Notes: generated by a model from the sequence alone, not told the origin. A DNA stretch of 64,000 bases from DATMER01 sp963741305 (GCA_963741305.1 CAVUHL010000003.1:4092001-4156000), one strand, 5' to 3'; shown: positions 25,481 to 37,080, numbered from the stretch's first letter. Made by a program: numbers and translations.

Positions 25481-28171
25481 TTATCTGGCCAGCTGCTCGC
25501 GGACGGCGTCTTCCACCGCCGCCAGCGCCTCGGGCAGCTTCTCGGGCTGCTTGCCGCCGGCCTGGGCGAAGTCGGGACGGCCGCCGCCCCCGCCGCCGAC
25601 GATGGGCGACAGGCGCTTGACCAGCTCGCCCGCCTTGATCCGGGGCGTCAGGTCCTTGGTCACCGCGGCCACGAGGCTGACGGTGTCCTCCGAGCGCGAG
25701 CCGATCACCACGACGCCCGAGCCGAGCTTGGAGCGCAGGGCGTCGGCCATGTCGCGCATCTCGTTGGCGGGCGCGGGCGGCACCTCGCGGGCCAGGACCC
25801 GGATGCCGTCCACCATCCGCTCCTCCTCGGCCGCCGCGGTGGCGCCGGAGACGAGCTGCATCCGGAGCTTGCGCATCTCCTGCTCCAGCTCGTCCTGACG
25901 CTGGCGGATCTGCTCGGCGCGCTGCAACTGCTGGTCGTAATCCCCGGAGCGGATGCCCAGCCGCGTCACCAGCTCCTGGTAGGCGGAGCGCTGCTGGCGC
26001 ACCTCGGCCAGGGCGTAGGTGCCGGTCACCGCCTCGATGCGGCGCACTCCCGAGGCCACGCCACGCTCCGTGTCGATCATGAAGAGGCCGATCTCGCCCG
26101 TGTTGCGCACGTGGCAGCCGCCGCAGAGCTCCAGGCTGAACCCGGGGACGTTCACCGTGCGCACCCGCTCGCCGTACTTCTCGCCGAACAGCGCCATGGC
26201 GCCGGCCGCGATCGCCTCCTGGTAGCTGCGCCAGACGAACTCGGTGGCGACGGAGCGGCGCACCCACTCGTTGACCAGGTCCTCGACCTGCTCCATCTCC
26301 TGCCGGAACATGCCGCGGTGGTAGGTGAAGTCGAAGCGCAGGCGGTCCGGCGCCACCAGCGAGCCGGCCTGGCGCACGCTCTTGCCGAGCACCTGGCGCA
26401 GCGCCGAGTGCAGGATGTGGGTGGCCGTATGGTTGCGCTGGGTCGAGAGCCGCACCTCATGGTCCACCTTGAGCTGCACGCGCATGTGGCGCGTGAGCGT
26501 CCCCTGCTCCACCTCGACAAAATGGAAGTAAACGCCGGATGCGTCCTTCTGCGTGTCCACCACCCGGGCACGCCCGGCGGCACCGTCCCAGAGCAGGTAG
26601 CCGGTATCCCCCACCTGGCCGCCGGACTCGGCATAGAACACCGTCTGGTCGAGGATGACGACGCCGGACTGCCCCTGGCTGATGGACGAGACGCGCTCCG
26701 GCGCGCCGTCCTTCCAGGTGGCAAGGCGGACGACCTCGGCGGCACCGCTGGCCTCCAGCATCTCGGTGCGGTCGAAACCTTCGAAGCGGGTCTCGGCCAG
26801 CTCGGCGTGGCCGCGCACCACCTCGCGCAGCGCCGCCATCCGGTTCTGGACTTCAGCCGTGGCCTTGCGCGACTGCTCGCGCTGCGACTGCATAGCCTCG
26901 CTGAAGCCGGCCTCGTCGATGCGGAAGCGCTCCTCCTCGGCGATCTCGCGGATCACCTCCAGAGGCAGGCCGTAGGTGTCATAGAGCCGGAAGACCATGG
27001 CGCCGGGCAGCTCCGTCCTGCCCTCGGGGCGCAGGCGCTCGATCTCCTCCTGCACCTGGCGGGCGCCGTTGGCAACGGTCGAGAGGAACTTCTCCTCCTC
27101 GGTCTTGATCGTGCTGACCGAGGCTTGGCGGGTAGCCGCGAGCTCCAGGTACTGCTGGCCCATCATCTCGCCCAGCACGGGCACGAGCTTGTGGAAGAAC
27201 GGCTCCTCGAAGCCCAGGCGCATGCCATGGCGGACCGCCCGGCGCAGGATGCGGCGCAGGACATACCCGCGCCCCTCGTTGCCCGGGATCACGCCGTCGG
27301 CGAGCAGGAAGGTGACGGCCCGCAGGTGATCGGCGATGACCCGCAGGGAGACGTCCTTCTCCGGGTCCTGGCCATATTTGAGCTTCGCGAGGTCCGCTGC
27401 AGCGTCGAGGATCGGCCGGAAGAGGTCGGTCTCATAGTTCGATTCGACACCCTGGAGCACGGCCGCGACGCGCTCGAGGCCGGCGCCGGTGTCGATGGAC
27501 GGGTTCGGCAGCGGATGGAGGACGCCCGCCTCGTCGCGGTCGTACTGCATGAAGACGAGGTTCCAGACCTCCAGGTAGCGGCCGGATTCGGTGCCCTCGT
27601 CCCAATCGACCGCGGGGCGGTCCGGGTGGAGGTCCACGAAGATTTCGCTGCACGGTCCGCAGGGGCCGGTCTCGCCCATGGCCCAGAAGTTGTCCCTCTT
27701 GCCGCAGCGGTGGATGCGCTCGGCTGGCAGGGTGGACAGCTTCAGCCAGAGGTCAAGGGCCTCGCCGTCCTCCTCGTACACTGTGGCGGAGAGGTGATCG
27801 ACCGGCAATCCCCAGACCTTGGTGACCACCTCCCAGGCGGCGCGGATGGCCTCTTCCTTGAAATAGTCGCCGAAGGAGAAGTTGCCCAGCATTTCGAAGA
27901 AGGTGTGATGGCGCGGGCTGGGGCCGACGTTCTCCAGGTCGTTGTGCTTGCCCGAGACGCGCAGGCACTTCTGGACGCTGACCGCCCGCGGTGTCCGGGA
28001 CGATGCCGTCTTCGAGTTGCCCAGGAACCAGTCCTTGAACGGGACCATGCCGGCATTGACGAACAGCAGGGTGGGATCGCCCTGCGGCACCAGCGGCGCG
28101 CTCGGGAACGCGCGGTGCCCCCGGTCCTGGAAATACTCGACGAAGCTGCGGCGGATGTCTGCGCTTTTCAT
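25481..28171 (-). CDS. alaS: Alanine-tRNA ligase
   Basis: 896 residues, full length. The aminoacylation domain includes SAPLVPQGDPTLLFVNAGMV, CLRVSGKHNDLENVGPSPRH and HHTFFEMLGNFSFGDYFKEEA. The editing domain has HTATHILHSALRQVLG and CGGCHVRNTGEIGLF (zinc-binding Cys/His). The C-terminal C-Ala domain ends with VGGGGGGRPDFAQAGG. Charges tRNA-Ala and clears mischarged Ser/Gly. It overlaps recX by 4 bases, an arrangement also known from other genomes. Confidence 0.98.
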   Translation of the reverse strand: MKSADIRRSFVEYFQDRGHRAFPSAPLVPQGDPTLLFVNAGMVPFKDWFLGNSKTASSRTPRAVSVQKCLRVSGKHNDLENVGPSPRHHTFFEMLGNFSFGDYFKEEAIRAAWEVVTKVWGLPVDHLSATVYEEDGEALDLWLKLSTLPAERIHRCGKRDNFWAMGETGPCGPCSEIFVDLHPDRPAVDWDEGTESGRYLEVWNLVFMQYDRDEAGVLHPLPNPSIDTGAGLERVAAVLQGVESNYETDLFRPILDAAADLAKLKYGQDPEKDVSLRVIADHLRAVTFLLADGVIPGNEGRGYVLRRILRRAVRHGMRLGFEEPFFHKLVPVLGEMMGQQYLELAATRQASVSTIKTEEEKFLSTVANGARQVQEEIERLRPEGRTELPGAMVFRLYDTYGLPLEVIREIAEEERFRIDEAGFSEAMQSQREQSRKATAEVQNRMAALREVVRGHAELAETRFEGFDRTEMLEASGAAEVVRLATWKDGAPERVSSISQGQSGVVILDQTVFYAESGGQVGDTGYLLWDGAAGRARVVDTQKDASGVYFHFVEVEQGTLTRHMRVQLKVDHEVRLSTQRNHTATHILHSALRQVLGKSVRQAGSLVAPDRLRFDFTYHRGMFRQEMEQVEDLVNEWVRRSVATEFVWRSYQEAIAAGAMALFGEKYGERVRTVNVPGFSLELCGGCHVRNTGEIGLFMIDTERGVASGVRRIEAVTGTYALAEVRQQRSAYQELVTRLGIRSGDYDQQLQRAEQIRQRQDELEQEMRKLRMQLVSGATAAAEEERMVDGIRVLAREVPPAPANEMRDMADALRSKLGSGVVVIGSRSEDTVSLVAAVTKDLTPRIKAGELVKRLSPIVGGGGGGRPDFAQAGGKQPEKLPEALAAVEDAVREQLAR

Positions 28172-28614
28172 TCTTCAAGGTCCGTTTTCAGGACGGCAAA
28201 GATAGCACGCCGGGAGAACCCCTTGCGGGCAAGGTGCTGGGCAAGGCGCTGGGTGAGGACAGCGGGCTCTCCCCGGGGATGAAGGCGCCGCCAGCGCTCC
28301 GCGGCCTCCCGGGTGGGCTCGAGGTCGTCCTCGGGAACGGCGGCCAGCGCCTCCTCGATGGCAGCGGACGGAGCGCCCCGTTTTTCGAGCTCGGCCCGAA
28401 GGCGCAACCGGCCTTCAGCCTTTTGCTGCTGCCGGTGCTCGACGAAGGCGACGGCCGTCTTGCGGTCGTCCAGATAGCCCTGGCCGGTGAGGCGGTCGAG
28501 GGCCTCCTCGATCTCCTCGGGAGGGAATTCCCGCTGCGCCAGCTTGACCTGAAGCTCCCGCCGGAAATGCGGGCGGGAGCCCAGGAGCTGAACGGCTTTC
28601 TGGTAGCAGGTCAA
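28168..28614 (-). CDS. recX: RecX-family regulatory protein
   Basis: 148 residues made of RecX three-helix repeats: ALQLLGSRPHFRREL-like N-terminus (here AVQLLGSRPHFRRELQVKLA), ALDRLTGQGYLDDRKTAVAFVEHR and LRAELEKRGAPSAAIEEAL, ending RLAQHLARKGFSRRAIFAVLK. RecX normally blocks RecA filament extension; recA itself is not in the window. A TTG start is used; no closer ATG/GTG is in frame. Downstream alaS overlaps by 4 bases and pilT lies 5 bases upstream. Confidence 0.88.
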   Translation of the reverse strand: MTCYQKAVQLLGSRPHFRRELQVKLAQREFPPEEIEEALDRLTGQGYLDDRKTAVAFVEHRQQQKAEGRLRLRAELEKRGAPSAAIEEALAAVPEDDLEPTREAAERWRRLHPRGEPAVLTQRLAQHLARKGFSRRAIFAVLKTDLEE

Positions 28615-28619
28615 CTTGT

Positions 28620-29792
28620 CTAGAACTGCTCCAGCTCGAACTGCGAACCGCCCGTGAGGAGGTCGTCCTCGCCTTGGAGCGCCAGGGACTCATCCATCTG
28701 ATCGCGCGAGATGTCGGAGGTGAACTGCACGCCCTGGATCTTGAGGCGGAACTCGTCCGGGTTGGTCGCCCGCTTGAGCGCCTCGTCCAGCGTGATCAGT
28801 CCGCTCTTGTAAAGCTGGAAGAGCGACTGGTCGAACGTCTGCATGCCGTACTGGCTCGTGCCGAGCGCGATCTGCTCGCGGATGTACTTGGTCTTGTCCT
28901 TGTTCTCGATGCACTCGCGGATGTAGGCGGTCGAGATCAGGACCTCGGCGGCGGGCACGCGGCCGATGCCGTCGGCCCGCGGCACCAGGCGCAGCGAAAT
29001 CACCGCCTTCAACACCTGCCCGAGCTGGATGCGGATCTGCTTCTGGTGGTGCGGCGGGAAGACCGAGATGATGCGGTTGACCGTCTCCGTCGCGTCCAGG
29101 GTGTGCAGCGTCGAGAACACGAGGTGGCCGGTCTCGGCGGCGAGCAGCGCCGTCTCGATCGTCTCGTAGTCGCGCATCTCGCCCACGAGGATGACGTCGG
29201 GGTCCTGGCGCAGGGCGGCGCGCAGCGCGGAAGAGAACTGGCGGGTGTCCACGTCCACTTCGCGCTGGTTGAGGATCGACTTCTTGTCGCGGTGGATGAA
29301 CTCGATCGGATCCTCGACCGTGAGGATGTGCTCGCTGCGGCTGGCGTTGATGTAATCGATCATCGAGGCCAGCGTGGTCGACTTGCCCGAGCCGGTCGTG
29401 CCGGTGCACAGGATCAAGCCGCGGCGCTCCTCACAGATGCGCTCGAGGACCGGAGGCAGCATCAGCTCGCGGACGGTCTGGATGCGCGCCGGAATCACGC
29501 GCAGCACCAGGCCGACCACGCCGCGCTGCTGGAAGACGTTGCAGCGGAAGCGCCCGAGGCCCGGAACCGAATAGGCGATGTCGAGCTCGAACTCTTCTTT
29601 GAAACGCTGCTTCTGCCGGGCATTCATGATGGAGAACGCCATGGCGATGGTGTCCTCCTGCATGAGCTTCTTGAACTCCGGCATGGGCGTCAGCTCGCCA
29701 TCGACGCGGATGATGGGATGGCTCCCCACCTTGAGGTGGAGGTCGGACGCCTTGCGCTCGACCGCGATCTTGAGCAGATCGTTGATATTCAT
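28620..29792 (-). CDS. pilT: Type IV pilus retraction ATPase PilT
   Basis: 390 residues. N-terminal PAS-like domain MNINDLLKIAVERKASDLHL, Walker A GTTGSGKSTTLASMIDYIN, Asp box VEDPIEF, Walker B PDVILVGEMRDYETIETAL and His box HLVFSTLHTLDATET. This is the PilT branch of secretion ATPases, which powers pilus depolymerisation and twitching. The C-terminal ~45 residues (after DEFRLKIQG) form an acidic tail not needed for the ATPase. No other pil genes are nearby; the MglA-like gene at 38 kb may act in the same motility system (inference). Confidence 0.93.
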   Translation of the reverse strand: MNINDLLKIAVERKASDLHLKVGSHPIIRVDGELTPMPEFKKLMQEDTIAMAFSIMNARQKQRFKEEFELDIAYSVPGLGRFRCNVFQQRGVVGLVLRVIPARIQTVRELMLPPVLERICEERRGLILCTGTTGSGKSTTLASMIDYINASRSEHILTVEDPIEFIHRDKKSILNQREVDVDTRQFSSALRAALRQDPDVILVGEMRDYETIETALLAAETGHLVFSTLHTLDATETVNRIISVFPPHHQKQIRIQLGQVLKAVISLRLVPRADGIGRVPAAEVLISTAYIRECIENKDKTKYIREQIALGTSQYGMQTFDQSLFQLYKSGLITLDEALKRATNPDEFRLKIQGVQFTSDISRDQMDESLALQGEDDLLTGGSQFELEQF

Positions 29793-29793
29793 T

Positions 29794-30774
29794 CTATGCC
29801 TCGGCGGGGCTCAGGTTCGCCTCGCTCTCTTGAGCGGTTTTCTCCCCATGGCGGACGGGCGTGAGCCAGCCGTGCCGGTCCTCGATCTCGCCGGTGACCA
29901 CCTGGTTGAACCGGGTCAGGATGCGCTGCGTCACCGGTCCGGGGCAGCCCTTGCCGACGTCGTAGCGGTCGACCGTACGCACGGGCGTGACCTCGGCGGC
30001 CGTGCCGGTCAGGAACAGCTCGTCGCAGGTATAGAGCTGGCCACGGGAGATCACCTCCTCGCGCACCTCGATGCCCATGTCGCGGGCCAGGGTCATCACC
30101 GTGTCGCGGGTGATCCCATGGAGGAGCGACGCGGCGAGCGGGGGCGTCACCAGCACGCCGTTGCGCACGAGGAACAGGTTCTCGCCCGAGCCCTCGCTGA
30201 CGTTGCCGCTCGAATCGAGCGCGATCCCCTCGACGTAGTTGTTGGTGACCGCCTCCATCTTGATGAGCGCAGAGCTCAGGTAGTTGCCCGTGGCCTTGGC
30301 CACCGCGGGCAGCGCCTGGCTGGCCGGCCGGCGCCAGGAGGAGACGCAGACGTCGACCCCCTGCTCCGCGGAATCCCCGAGGTACTTGCCCCACGACCAG
30401 ACGCAGATCATGGACTCGATCGGAGCGCGCAGCGGGTTCACGCCCAGGCTGCCGAAGCCGCGGTAGACGAGCGGCCGTATATAGCAGGCCTCCATCTCGT
30501 TGGCACGGATGGTCTCCAGGATGGCCTCGGAGAACTCCGCCTCGGTGCCGGGCAGGGTCATCCGGTAGATCTTGGCGGACAGCTCCAGGCGCCGGACGTG
30601 CTCCGGCAACCGGAACACCGCCGACCCCTGGCGGGTTTTGTAACAGCGGATACCTTCAAACACACCCGATCCGTAGTGGATGACATGGCTCATCACGTGG
30701 ATGGTGGCCTTCTCGAACTCCACGAGCTTGCCGTTCATCCAGATCCAGCGGACACCGGCGAAGGGATTGGACAA
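29794..30774 (-). CDS. ilvE: Branched-chain amino acid aminotransferase
   Basis: 326 residues of fold-type IV PLP enzyme: WMNGKLVEFEKATIHVMSHVIHYGSGVFEGIRCY, YIRPLVYRG, the PLP lysine region ATGNYLSSALIKMEA, SEGSGENLFLVRNG and ELFLTGTAAEVTPV. It transfers amino groups between Glu and the 2-oxo acids of Leu, Ile and Val. TTG at 30774 is the start, supported by GGGAGG 6 bases upstream. It lies one base from pilT but the products are unrelated. Confidence 0.94.
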   Translation of the reverse strand: MSNPFAGVRWIWMNGKLVEFEKATIHVMSHVIHYGSGVFEGIRCYKTRQGSAVFRLPEHVRRLELSAKIYRMTLPGTEAEFSEAILETIRANEMEACYIRPLVYRGFGSLGVNPLRAPIESMICVWSWGKYLGDSAEQGVDVCVSSWRRPASQALPAVAKATGNYLSSALIKMEAVTNNYVEGIALDSSGNVSEGSGENLFLVRNGVLVTPPLAASLLHGITRDTVMTLARDMGIEVREEVISRGQLYTCDELFLTGTAAEVTPVRTVDRYDVGKGCPGPVTQRILTRFNQVVTGEIEDRHGWLTPVRHGEKTAQESEANLSPAEA

Positions 30775-30844
30775 GAGAACCTCCCTGTGAAGCGGTACTT
30801 TCTGCCGGGATGCTAGCCCGAATCCGGCAGCAGGGTCAATTTGC

Positions 30845-31531
30845 CTATTTGAGCAGGAGCATGGCCGCCCCCACCAGGCCGGCAGTCTCGATGCGCAGGA
30901 TGCGAGGGCCGAGACCCACCGGGAGCCAGCCTTTCGCGAGCACCTGCTCGCGCTCCTCCGGCGCCCATCCTCCCTCGGGCCCGATCAAAAGCGCACCACT
31001 GCCGCCAGGAGGCCCCCAGCCTCCAAGCGTGCCCTGGGGATCGAGGAACCACCGACTCTCAGCCCCGGCGGTGAGACGGCCGATTTCGTCCCAGGAGTGC
31101 GGGCCGGTGATCTCGGGGACGAGCGAGCGGTGGCACTGCTCGACCGCGGCCACGGCTACCCGGAGCATCCGCTCGATGGTGCCATCGCCGAACGTCCGCG
31201 GCGCCCGCTCGCTGTTGAGGAAGCGGATGGCCGAGACCCCGATTTCCGTGGCCTTCTCCACCAGCCACGAAGCCCGCTCGGGACGAAACGTCGGCACCAG
31301 CAGCTCGAGCCGGAACGAGGGCTCGTTGCTGGGCGCCGGCTCACCCAGGGCTACCCGGGCCGAGCTGCGGTCCACGCGAGCGACCTCGCCCCAGCGGGCA
31401 TGGCCTCGGCCGTCGACAACTCGGACGGCGGCGCCGACCGGCACGCGCCGAGCCCGGAAAAGATGCCGGTAGGCCTCGCCCTCGACCGTCACCTCTCCGG
31501 AGTCGAGCTCTTCGGTGACAAGGGTAATCAT
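30845..31531 (-). CDS. rsmE: 16S rRNA (uracil1498-N3)-methyltransferase
   Basis: 228 residues from ATG 31531, which overlaps the prmA stop (ATGA); a longer start at 31555 is unnecessary. The RsmE SPOUT domain shows EKATEIGVSAIRFLNSER, the conserved IGPEGGWAPEER loop and the C-terminal LGPRILRIETAGLVGAAML knot. It methylates U1498 in the 30S decoding centre. Last gene of the hrcA-grpE-dnaK-dnaJ-prmA-rsmE run, an order shared by many bacteria. Confidence 0.93.
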   Translation of the reverse strand: MITLVTEELDSGEVTVEGEAYRHLFRARRVPVGAAVRVVDGRGHARWGEVARVDRSSARVALGEPAPSNEPSFRLELLVPTFRPERASWLVEKATEIGVSAIRFLNSERAPRTFGDGTIERMLRVAVAAVEQCHRSLVPEITGPHSWDEIGRLTAGAESRWFLDPQGTLGGWGPPGGSGALLIGPEGGWAPEEREQVLAKGWLPVGLGPRILRIETAGLVGAAMLLLK

Positions 31532-32346
31532 TTCCCAACTCGGAAAGCGACCCACTCCCCGGCCTCGCGGCGCTCGCGCTCGACCAGCCCGAGGGTATGG
31601 ACGCTCGCCAGCACCTCGTCCCCCCGCTCCGCCAAGATGCCCGACAGGATCGCCTCCCCGCCCGGCCGGAGCATCCGGACCAGCCCCGGCATCTCCGGGC
31701 CGATCTCCTCAGGGATGACGTTGATCAGCTCGAGATCGAAAGAGCTTCGGACGGCCAGAGACGTGCCCACGAAGAGCCGCGGGTGCAGCCGGTTGAGCCG
31801 CCGGTTGACCATCGCGTTGAAAGGAGAGGCCGGGTCGATGTCGAACGCGACCACCTCGGCCGCCCCCAGAAGCAGGGAGGCAAAGGCGAGGATGCCGGTG
31901 CCGGTGCCCACGTCCAGCACCCGCCGGCCGCGGAGGTCCGCATCTTCGAGCAGCTCGACCGCCAGGCTCGTGGACTCATGGCTGCCGATACCGAACGCCG
32001 TGCGGGCAGGCAGCCGAAGGAGCCGGCGCCCCTCCGGAATTTCTGGAGATGCCTCCGGCTCGCGAGGATCGACGAAAAGCGTGCGCCCGACCGGGAACGG
32101 CAGAGCCAGCTCCCGGTACCCCGCCAGCCAATCGAGATCGGGGACCGGTTCCAGCGGACCCGCCACCACCCCGTCCCGCGCCGGCAGCTCCGGATCGGAG
32201 CCCTCGGGGAACCACGCCTCCAGCCGGGCCTCGCCGTCCGGTCCGGGGATCGATTGCACCCCGAGCGTGCCCGCCGACCAGAGGTCGACGAGCACGATTT
32301 CCTCCAGCTCAGCGGGGAGGTGATAAGTGCGGCGGAGGTAGGGCAT
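31528..32346 (-). CDS. prmA: Ribosomal protein L11 methyltransferase
   Basis: 272 residues with the SAM-binding core LRGRRVLDVGTGTGILAFAS, LLGAAEVVAFDIDPASPFNA and the upstream PARTAFGIGSHESTSLAVELL (family GTGxHxTT variant). The N-terminal L11-recognition part is shorter and divergent. The usual NILA motif is replaced by LELINVIPEEIGPEM, so activity on L11 is likely but another protein substrate is possible. It sits between dnaJ and rsmE, overlapping the latter. Confidence 0.83.
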   Translation of the reverse strand: MPYLRRTYHLPAELEEIVLVDLWSAGTLGVQSIPGPDGEARLEAWFPEGSDPELPARDGVVAGPLEPVPDLDWLAGYRELALPFPVGRTLFVDPREPEASPEIPEGRRLLRLPARTAFGIGSHESTSLAVELLEDADLRGRRVLDVGTGTGILAFASLLLGAAEVVAFDIDPASPFNAMVNRRLNRLHPRLFVGTSLAVRSSFDLELINVIPEEIGPEMPGLVRMLRPGGEAILSGILAERGDEVLASVHTLGLVERERREAGEWVAFRVGK

Positions 32347-32352
32347 CTCCCC

Positions 32353-33471
32353 CTACCCGAACAAATTCTTCTTCACCCGGTCGAACACCCCGCGCTCCTC
32401 CCGCACCGACTCGCCGCGGATCTCGGCCAGCCGGCGGAGAAGCTGCAGCTCCTCCTCCGAGAGGTTGCGGGGGTTGGGGACCTCGACCTCCACCGTCACC
32501 ACATGGTCGCCCTTGCCGCCGCCGTCGAGGCGCTCGATGCCCTGGTGGCGCAGACGGAAGTCGCGGCCGTGCGCGGTGCCGGACGGAACTTCCAGAGCGG
32601 ATTTGCCGTGAATGGTATCCACCTCGACATTGGTGCCGAGCACCGCCTGCGGGAAGCTGATCGTGAACTTCGAGAAGACGGTCGAACCGTCGCGGCGGAA
32701 CTTCGCGTGCGGCCGGACCTGCACCACCACGTAGAGATCGCCCGCCGGACCGCCGCGCCGGCCGTGCTCGCCCTCCCCCACCAGCCGCAGACGCGCGCCG
32801 GTGTCCACACCGGCCGGGATCTTCACGGAAAGCGAGCGCTCCTTCTCCTCCCGGCCCTCGCCGCCGCACACCTTGCAGGGGTCCGAGACCACTCGGCCCT
32901 CGCCGTGGCACTGCGGGCAGGTGCGGGCCACCGTGAAGAAACCCTGCGTGAAGCGCACCTGGCCACGGCCGGCGCAGCCCGAGCAGAGCGACGGCGCCGT
33001 CCCACCCTGGCTCCCCGTCCCCTTGCACTCCTCGCAGGTCTCCAGGCGAGGCACGCGCAGCGTGGTCTCCACACCGAAGGCCGCCTCCTCGAAAGTGAGC
33101 GTGAGGTCGTAGCGTAGGTCCGCGCCCCGGGTCATGCCCGAGCTGCCGCCGCGCCCTCGCCCTCCGCCAAGACCGAAGAAGTCCCCCAGGATGTCCGAGA
33201 AATCCGCAAAGATCGTGGGATCGATGCCGCCGAAGCCGGCGGCGCCGCCCACGCCCTGGTGGCCGAAGCGGTCGTAGCGCGCTCGCTTGTCCTGGTCCGA
33301 AAGCACCGAGTAGGCCTCGGCGCCCTCCTTGAACTTCTCCTCGGCTTCCTTGTCCCCGGGATTGCGGTCCGGGTGATATTTCTGAGCCAGCTTGCGGTAT
33401 GCCGACTTGATATCCTGCTGGCCGGCGTTCCGCTCGACGCCGAGCACTTCGTAGTAATCCCTTTTCGCCAT
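32353..33471 (-). CDS. dnaJ: Chaperone DnaJ
   Basis: 372 residues: J domain RDYYEVLGVERNAGQQDIKS with the HPD motif in KYHPDRNPGD, a Gly/Phe region (GLGGGRGRGG), four CxxCxGxG-type zinc repeats (CEECKGTG, CSGCAGRG, CPQCHGEG, CKVCGGEG) and the C-terminal substrate-binding domains. It stimulates DnaK ATPase. ATG 33471 is 2 bases after the dnaK stop. A TTG two codons upstream is possible but not needed. Confidence 0.97.
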   Translation of the reverse strand: MAKRDYYEVLGVERNAGQQDIKSAYRKLAQKYHPDRNPGDKEAEEKFKEGAEAYSVLSDQDKRARYDRFGHQGVGGAAGFGGIDPTIFADFSDILGDFFGLGGGRGRGGSSGMTRGADLRYDLTLTFEEAAFGVETTLRVPRLETCEECKGTGSQGGTAPSLCSGCAGRGQVRFTQGFFTVARTCPQCHGEGRVVSDPCKVCGGEGREEKERSLSVKIPAGVDTGARLRLVGEGEHGRRGGPAGDLYVVVQVRPHAKFRRDGSTVFSKFTISFPQAVLGTNVEVDTIHGKSALEVPSGTAHGRDFRLRHQGIERLDGGGKGDHVVTVEVEVPNPRNLSEEELQLLRRLAEIRGESVREERGVFDRVKKNLFG

Positions 33472-33473
33472 TC

Positions 33474-35303
<1,830 letters not shown>

Positions 35304-35353
35304 GGAGGACCTCTCTCACTCAAGGTAAGGCTGGCGGGTATTGTAACCGCTTC

Positions 35354-35986
35354 CTAAACGCCCTCCACGGCGGGCTTGGTCTCTGCCGGCACCGCCACCT
35401 TGACCATGGTGGGCCGGAGCAGCCGCTCGTGGAGCATGTAGCCGCGCCGCAGCTCGCCGACCACGGTGGCTTTCTGGACCGTCGGGTCCTCCTCGCGCTG
35501 CACCGCCTCGTGGAGGGCGGGGTCGAACGGCTGGTTGAGCGCCTCGATCTCCTTGACCCCCAGGCGCCGCAGCAGCTCCTGCATCTGGCGGTGGATCATC
35601 TCCACGCCGCGCTTCAGGTCGTCGGCCGAGCCCGCGGCAGCGAGCGCCAGCCCGAGGTTGTCCACGACCTCCAGGAAGTCGCGAAGGGGCTCCAGGAGGG
35701 CGTACTTGCGCGTCTCCTGGCGCTCGCGCTCGGAGCGCTTGCGGAAGTTGTCGAAGTCGGCCAGCGTGCGCATGGTGCGGTCGCGCAGGTCGGCGATCTC
35801 GCGCCTCAGCTTGGCGACCTCCTCCTCGTCCGTCTCCTCGACAACGGATGCCCTTCCGCGCTCGCCTTCGACTTCCTCCACCGCCGCCACGGCGTCGCGC
35901 ATCGCGGCGTCGAGGTCCTCGGTCTGTCCGTCCAGGTCGAGCGCGACCGCCTCGTCCTCACCCATATCCTTATTGTCGTCTGCCAT
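35354..35986 (-). CDS. grpE: Nucleotide exchange factor GrpE
   Basis: 210 residues. An acidic disordered N-terminus is followed by the long coiled coil (EEEVAKLRREIADLRDRTMR) and the GrpE signature region DFDNFRKRSERERQETRKYA, then the beta-wing part LNQPFDPALHEAVQREEDP with VVGELRRGYMLHERLLRPTM. ATG 35986 is supported by AGGAG upstream; the open frame upstream of it overlaps hrcA and is not used. It releases ADP from DnaK. Sits between hrcA and dnaK. Confidence 0.95.
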   Translation of the reverse strand: MADDNKDMGEDEAVALDLDGQTEDLDAAMRDAVAAVEEVEGERGRASVVEETDEEEVAKLRREIADLRDRTMRTLADFDNFRKRSERERQETRKYALLEPLRDFLEVVDNLGLALAAAGSADDLKRGVEMIHRQMQELLRRLGVKEIEALNQPFDPALHEAVQREEDPTVQKATVVGELRRGYMLHERLLRPTMVKVAVPAETKPAVEGV

Positions 35987-36000
35987 CGCTCTCTCCTGAT

Positions 36001-37068
36001 TTATCTTGTGTCTGGGCTGGCGAAGCTCTCTGAGAGCGCCCGGCTCAGGGTCTCTCCCAGGAAGTCCACCAGCGGGATGATCTTTTGATATTCCATTCGC
36101 GAGGGTCCGAAGATCCCCAGCGTGCCGAGGGTGCGATCGCCCACGCCGTACGTCTTGGCGACCAGGCTGAAGCCCAGCTCGGACGTGAGGTCGCTGTCCT
36201 CCCCGATGATGACACGGACACCGCCGCCGAGGAGGCACTGGTTCAACAGGCTGACCAGCCGCGCCTTGTCGTGGAAGGTCTCGAACATGCGGCGCACGCG
36301 GTGGAGGTCGGACAGCTCCGGCTGCGTCAGGAGGGACGTGGTGCCCTCGAATACCACGTCCGGCCCCTGATCGACGTCGAGGCCGCGGCGCGCCAGCTCC
36401 AGGGTGGTGGCGAGCCAGCGGTCCATCTGGGCGCGCTCCTCGGTCATGCGGCGCAGCAGGCGCTCGCGGATCTGGCGCAGGGTCTGGCCCGTGAAGCTCT
36501 CGGTCAGGTAGTTCGAGATCCGCACCAGCTCCTCGCGCGGCACGGTCTCCTCGGTCTCGATGACCTTGTTCTCGACGAACCCGGTCGTGGAGACCACGAC
36601 GCACAGCACCCGGTTGCCGGAAAGCGGCACGAAATCGACCGCCTTGAGGACCGTGTCGCCCCAGGTGGGGGTGAGCACGATCCCGACCTGGTTGGAGAGC
36701 TCCGACAGCAGGTGGGAGGTCACTTCCACCAGCTGGTCGGCGTCGGACGGCCCGCTCTTCAGGTTCTCCTCGATGTAGCGCCGCTCCTTCAGGGACACGG
36801 CGCGCGTCTCCATCATGGTCTCGATGAAGAGGTGGTACGCGGCCCGGGTGGGCACGCGGCCCGCCGAGGTGTGCGGCTGGGCGAGGAACCCCCACTCCTC
36901 CAGGTCGGCCATGACGTTGCGGATGCTGGCCGCGGACAGCCCGAGCTGCCCGTGCTTCGCAACCGACCGGGAGCTCACGGGCTCCGCGGTCAGGATGTAC
37001 GTCAGGATGACATCCTTGAGGATCTCGCGGTCGCGCGGTGTCAGGATCGCGGGGTTCTTCGATTCCAT
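36001..37068 (-). CDS. hrcA: Heat-inducible transcription repressor HrcA
   Basis: 355 residues. The N-terminal winged helix has LTPRDREILKDVILTYILTAEPVSSRSVAK and LSAASIRNVMADLEEWGFL with QPHTSAGRVPT. The central GAF-like and C-terminal parts include VIIGEDSDLTSELGFSLVAKTY and GTLGIFGPSRMEYQKIIPLV. HrcA binds the CIRCE operator, and a perfect one lies 13 bases upstream of this ATG, so the operon is autoregulated. First gene of the operon. Confidence 0.97.
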   Translation of the reverse strand: MESKNPAILTPRDREILKDVILTYILTAEPVSSRSVAKHGQLGLSAASIRNVMADLEEWGFLAQPHTSAGRVPTRAAYHLFIETMMETRAVSLKERRYIEENLKSGPSDADQLVEVTSHLLSELSNQVGIVLTPTWGDTVLKAVDFVPLSGNRVLCVVVSTTGFVENKVIETEETVPREELVRISNYLTESFTGQTLRQIRERLLRRMTEERAQMDRWLATTLELARRGLDVDQGPDVVFEGTTSLLTQPELSDLHRVRRMFETFHDKARLVSLLNQCLLGGGVRVIIGEDSDLTSELGFSLVAKTYGVGDRTLGTLGIFGPSRMEYQKIIPLVDFLGETLSRALSESFASPDTR

Positions 37069-37080
37069 TGCTCTTTGACC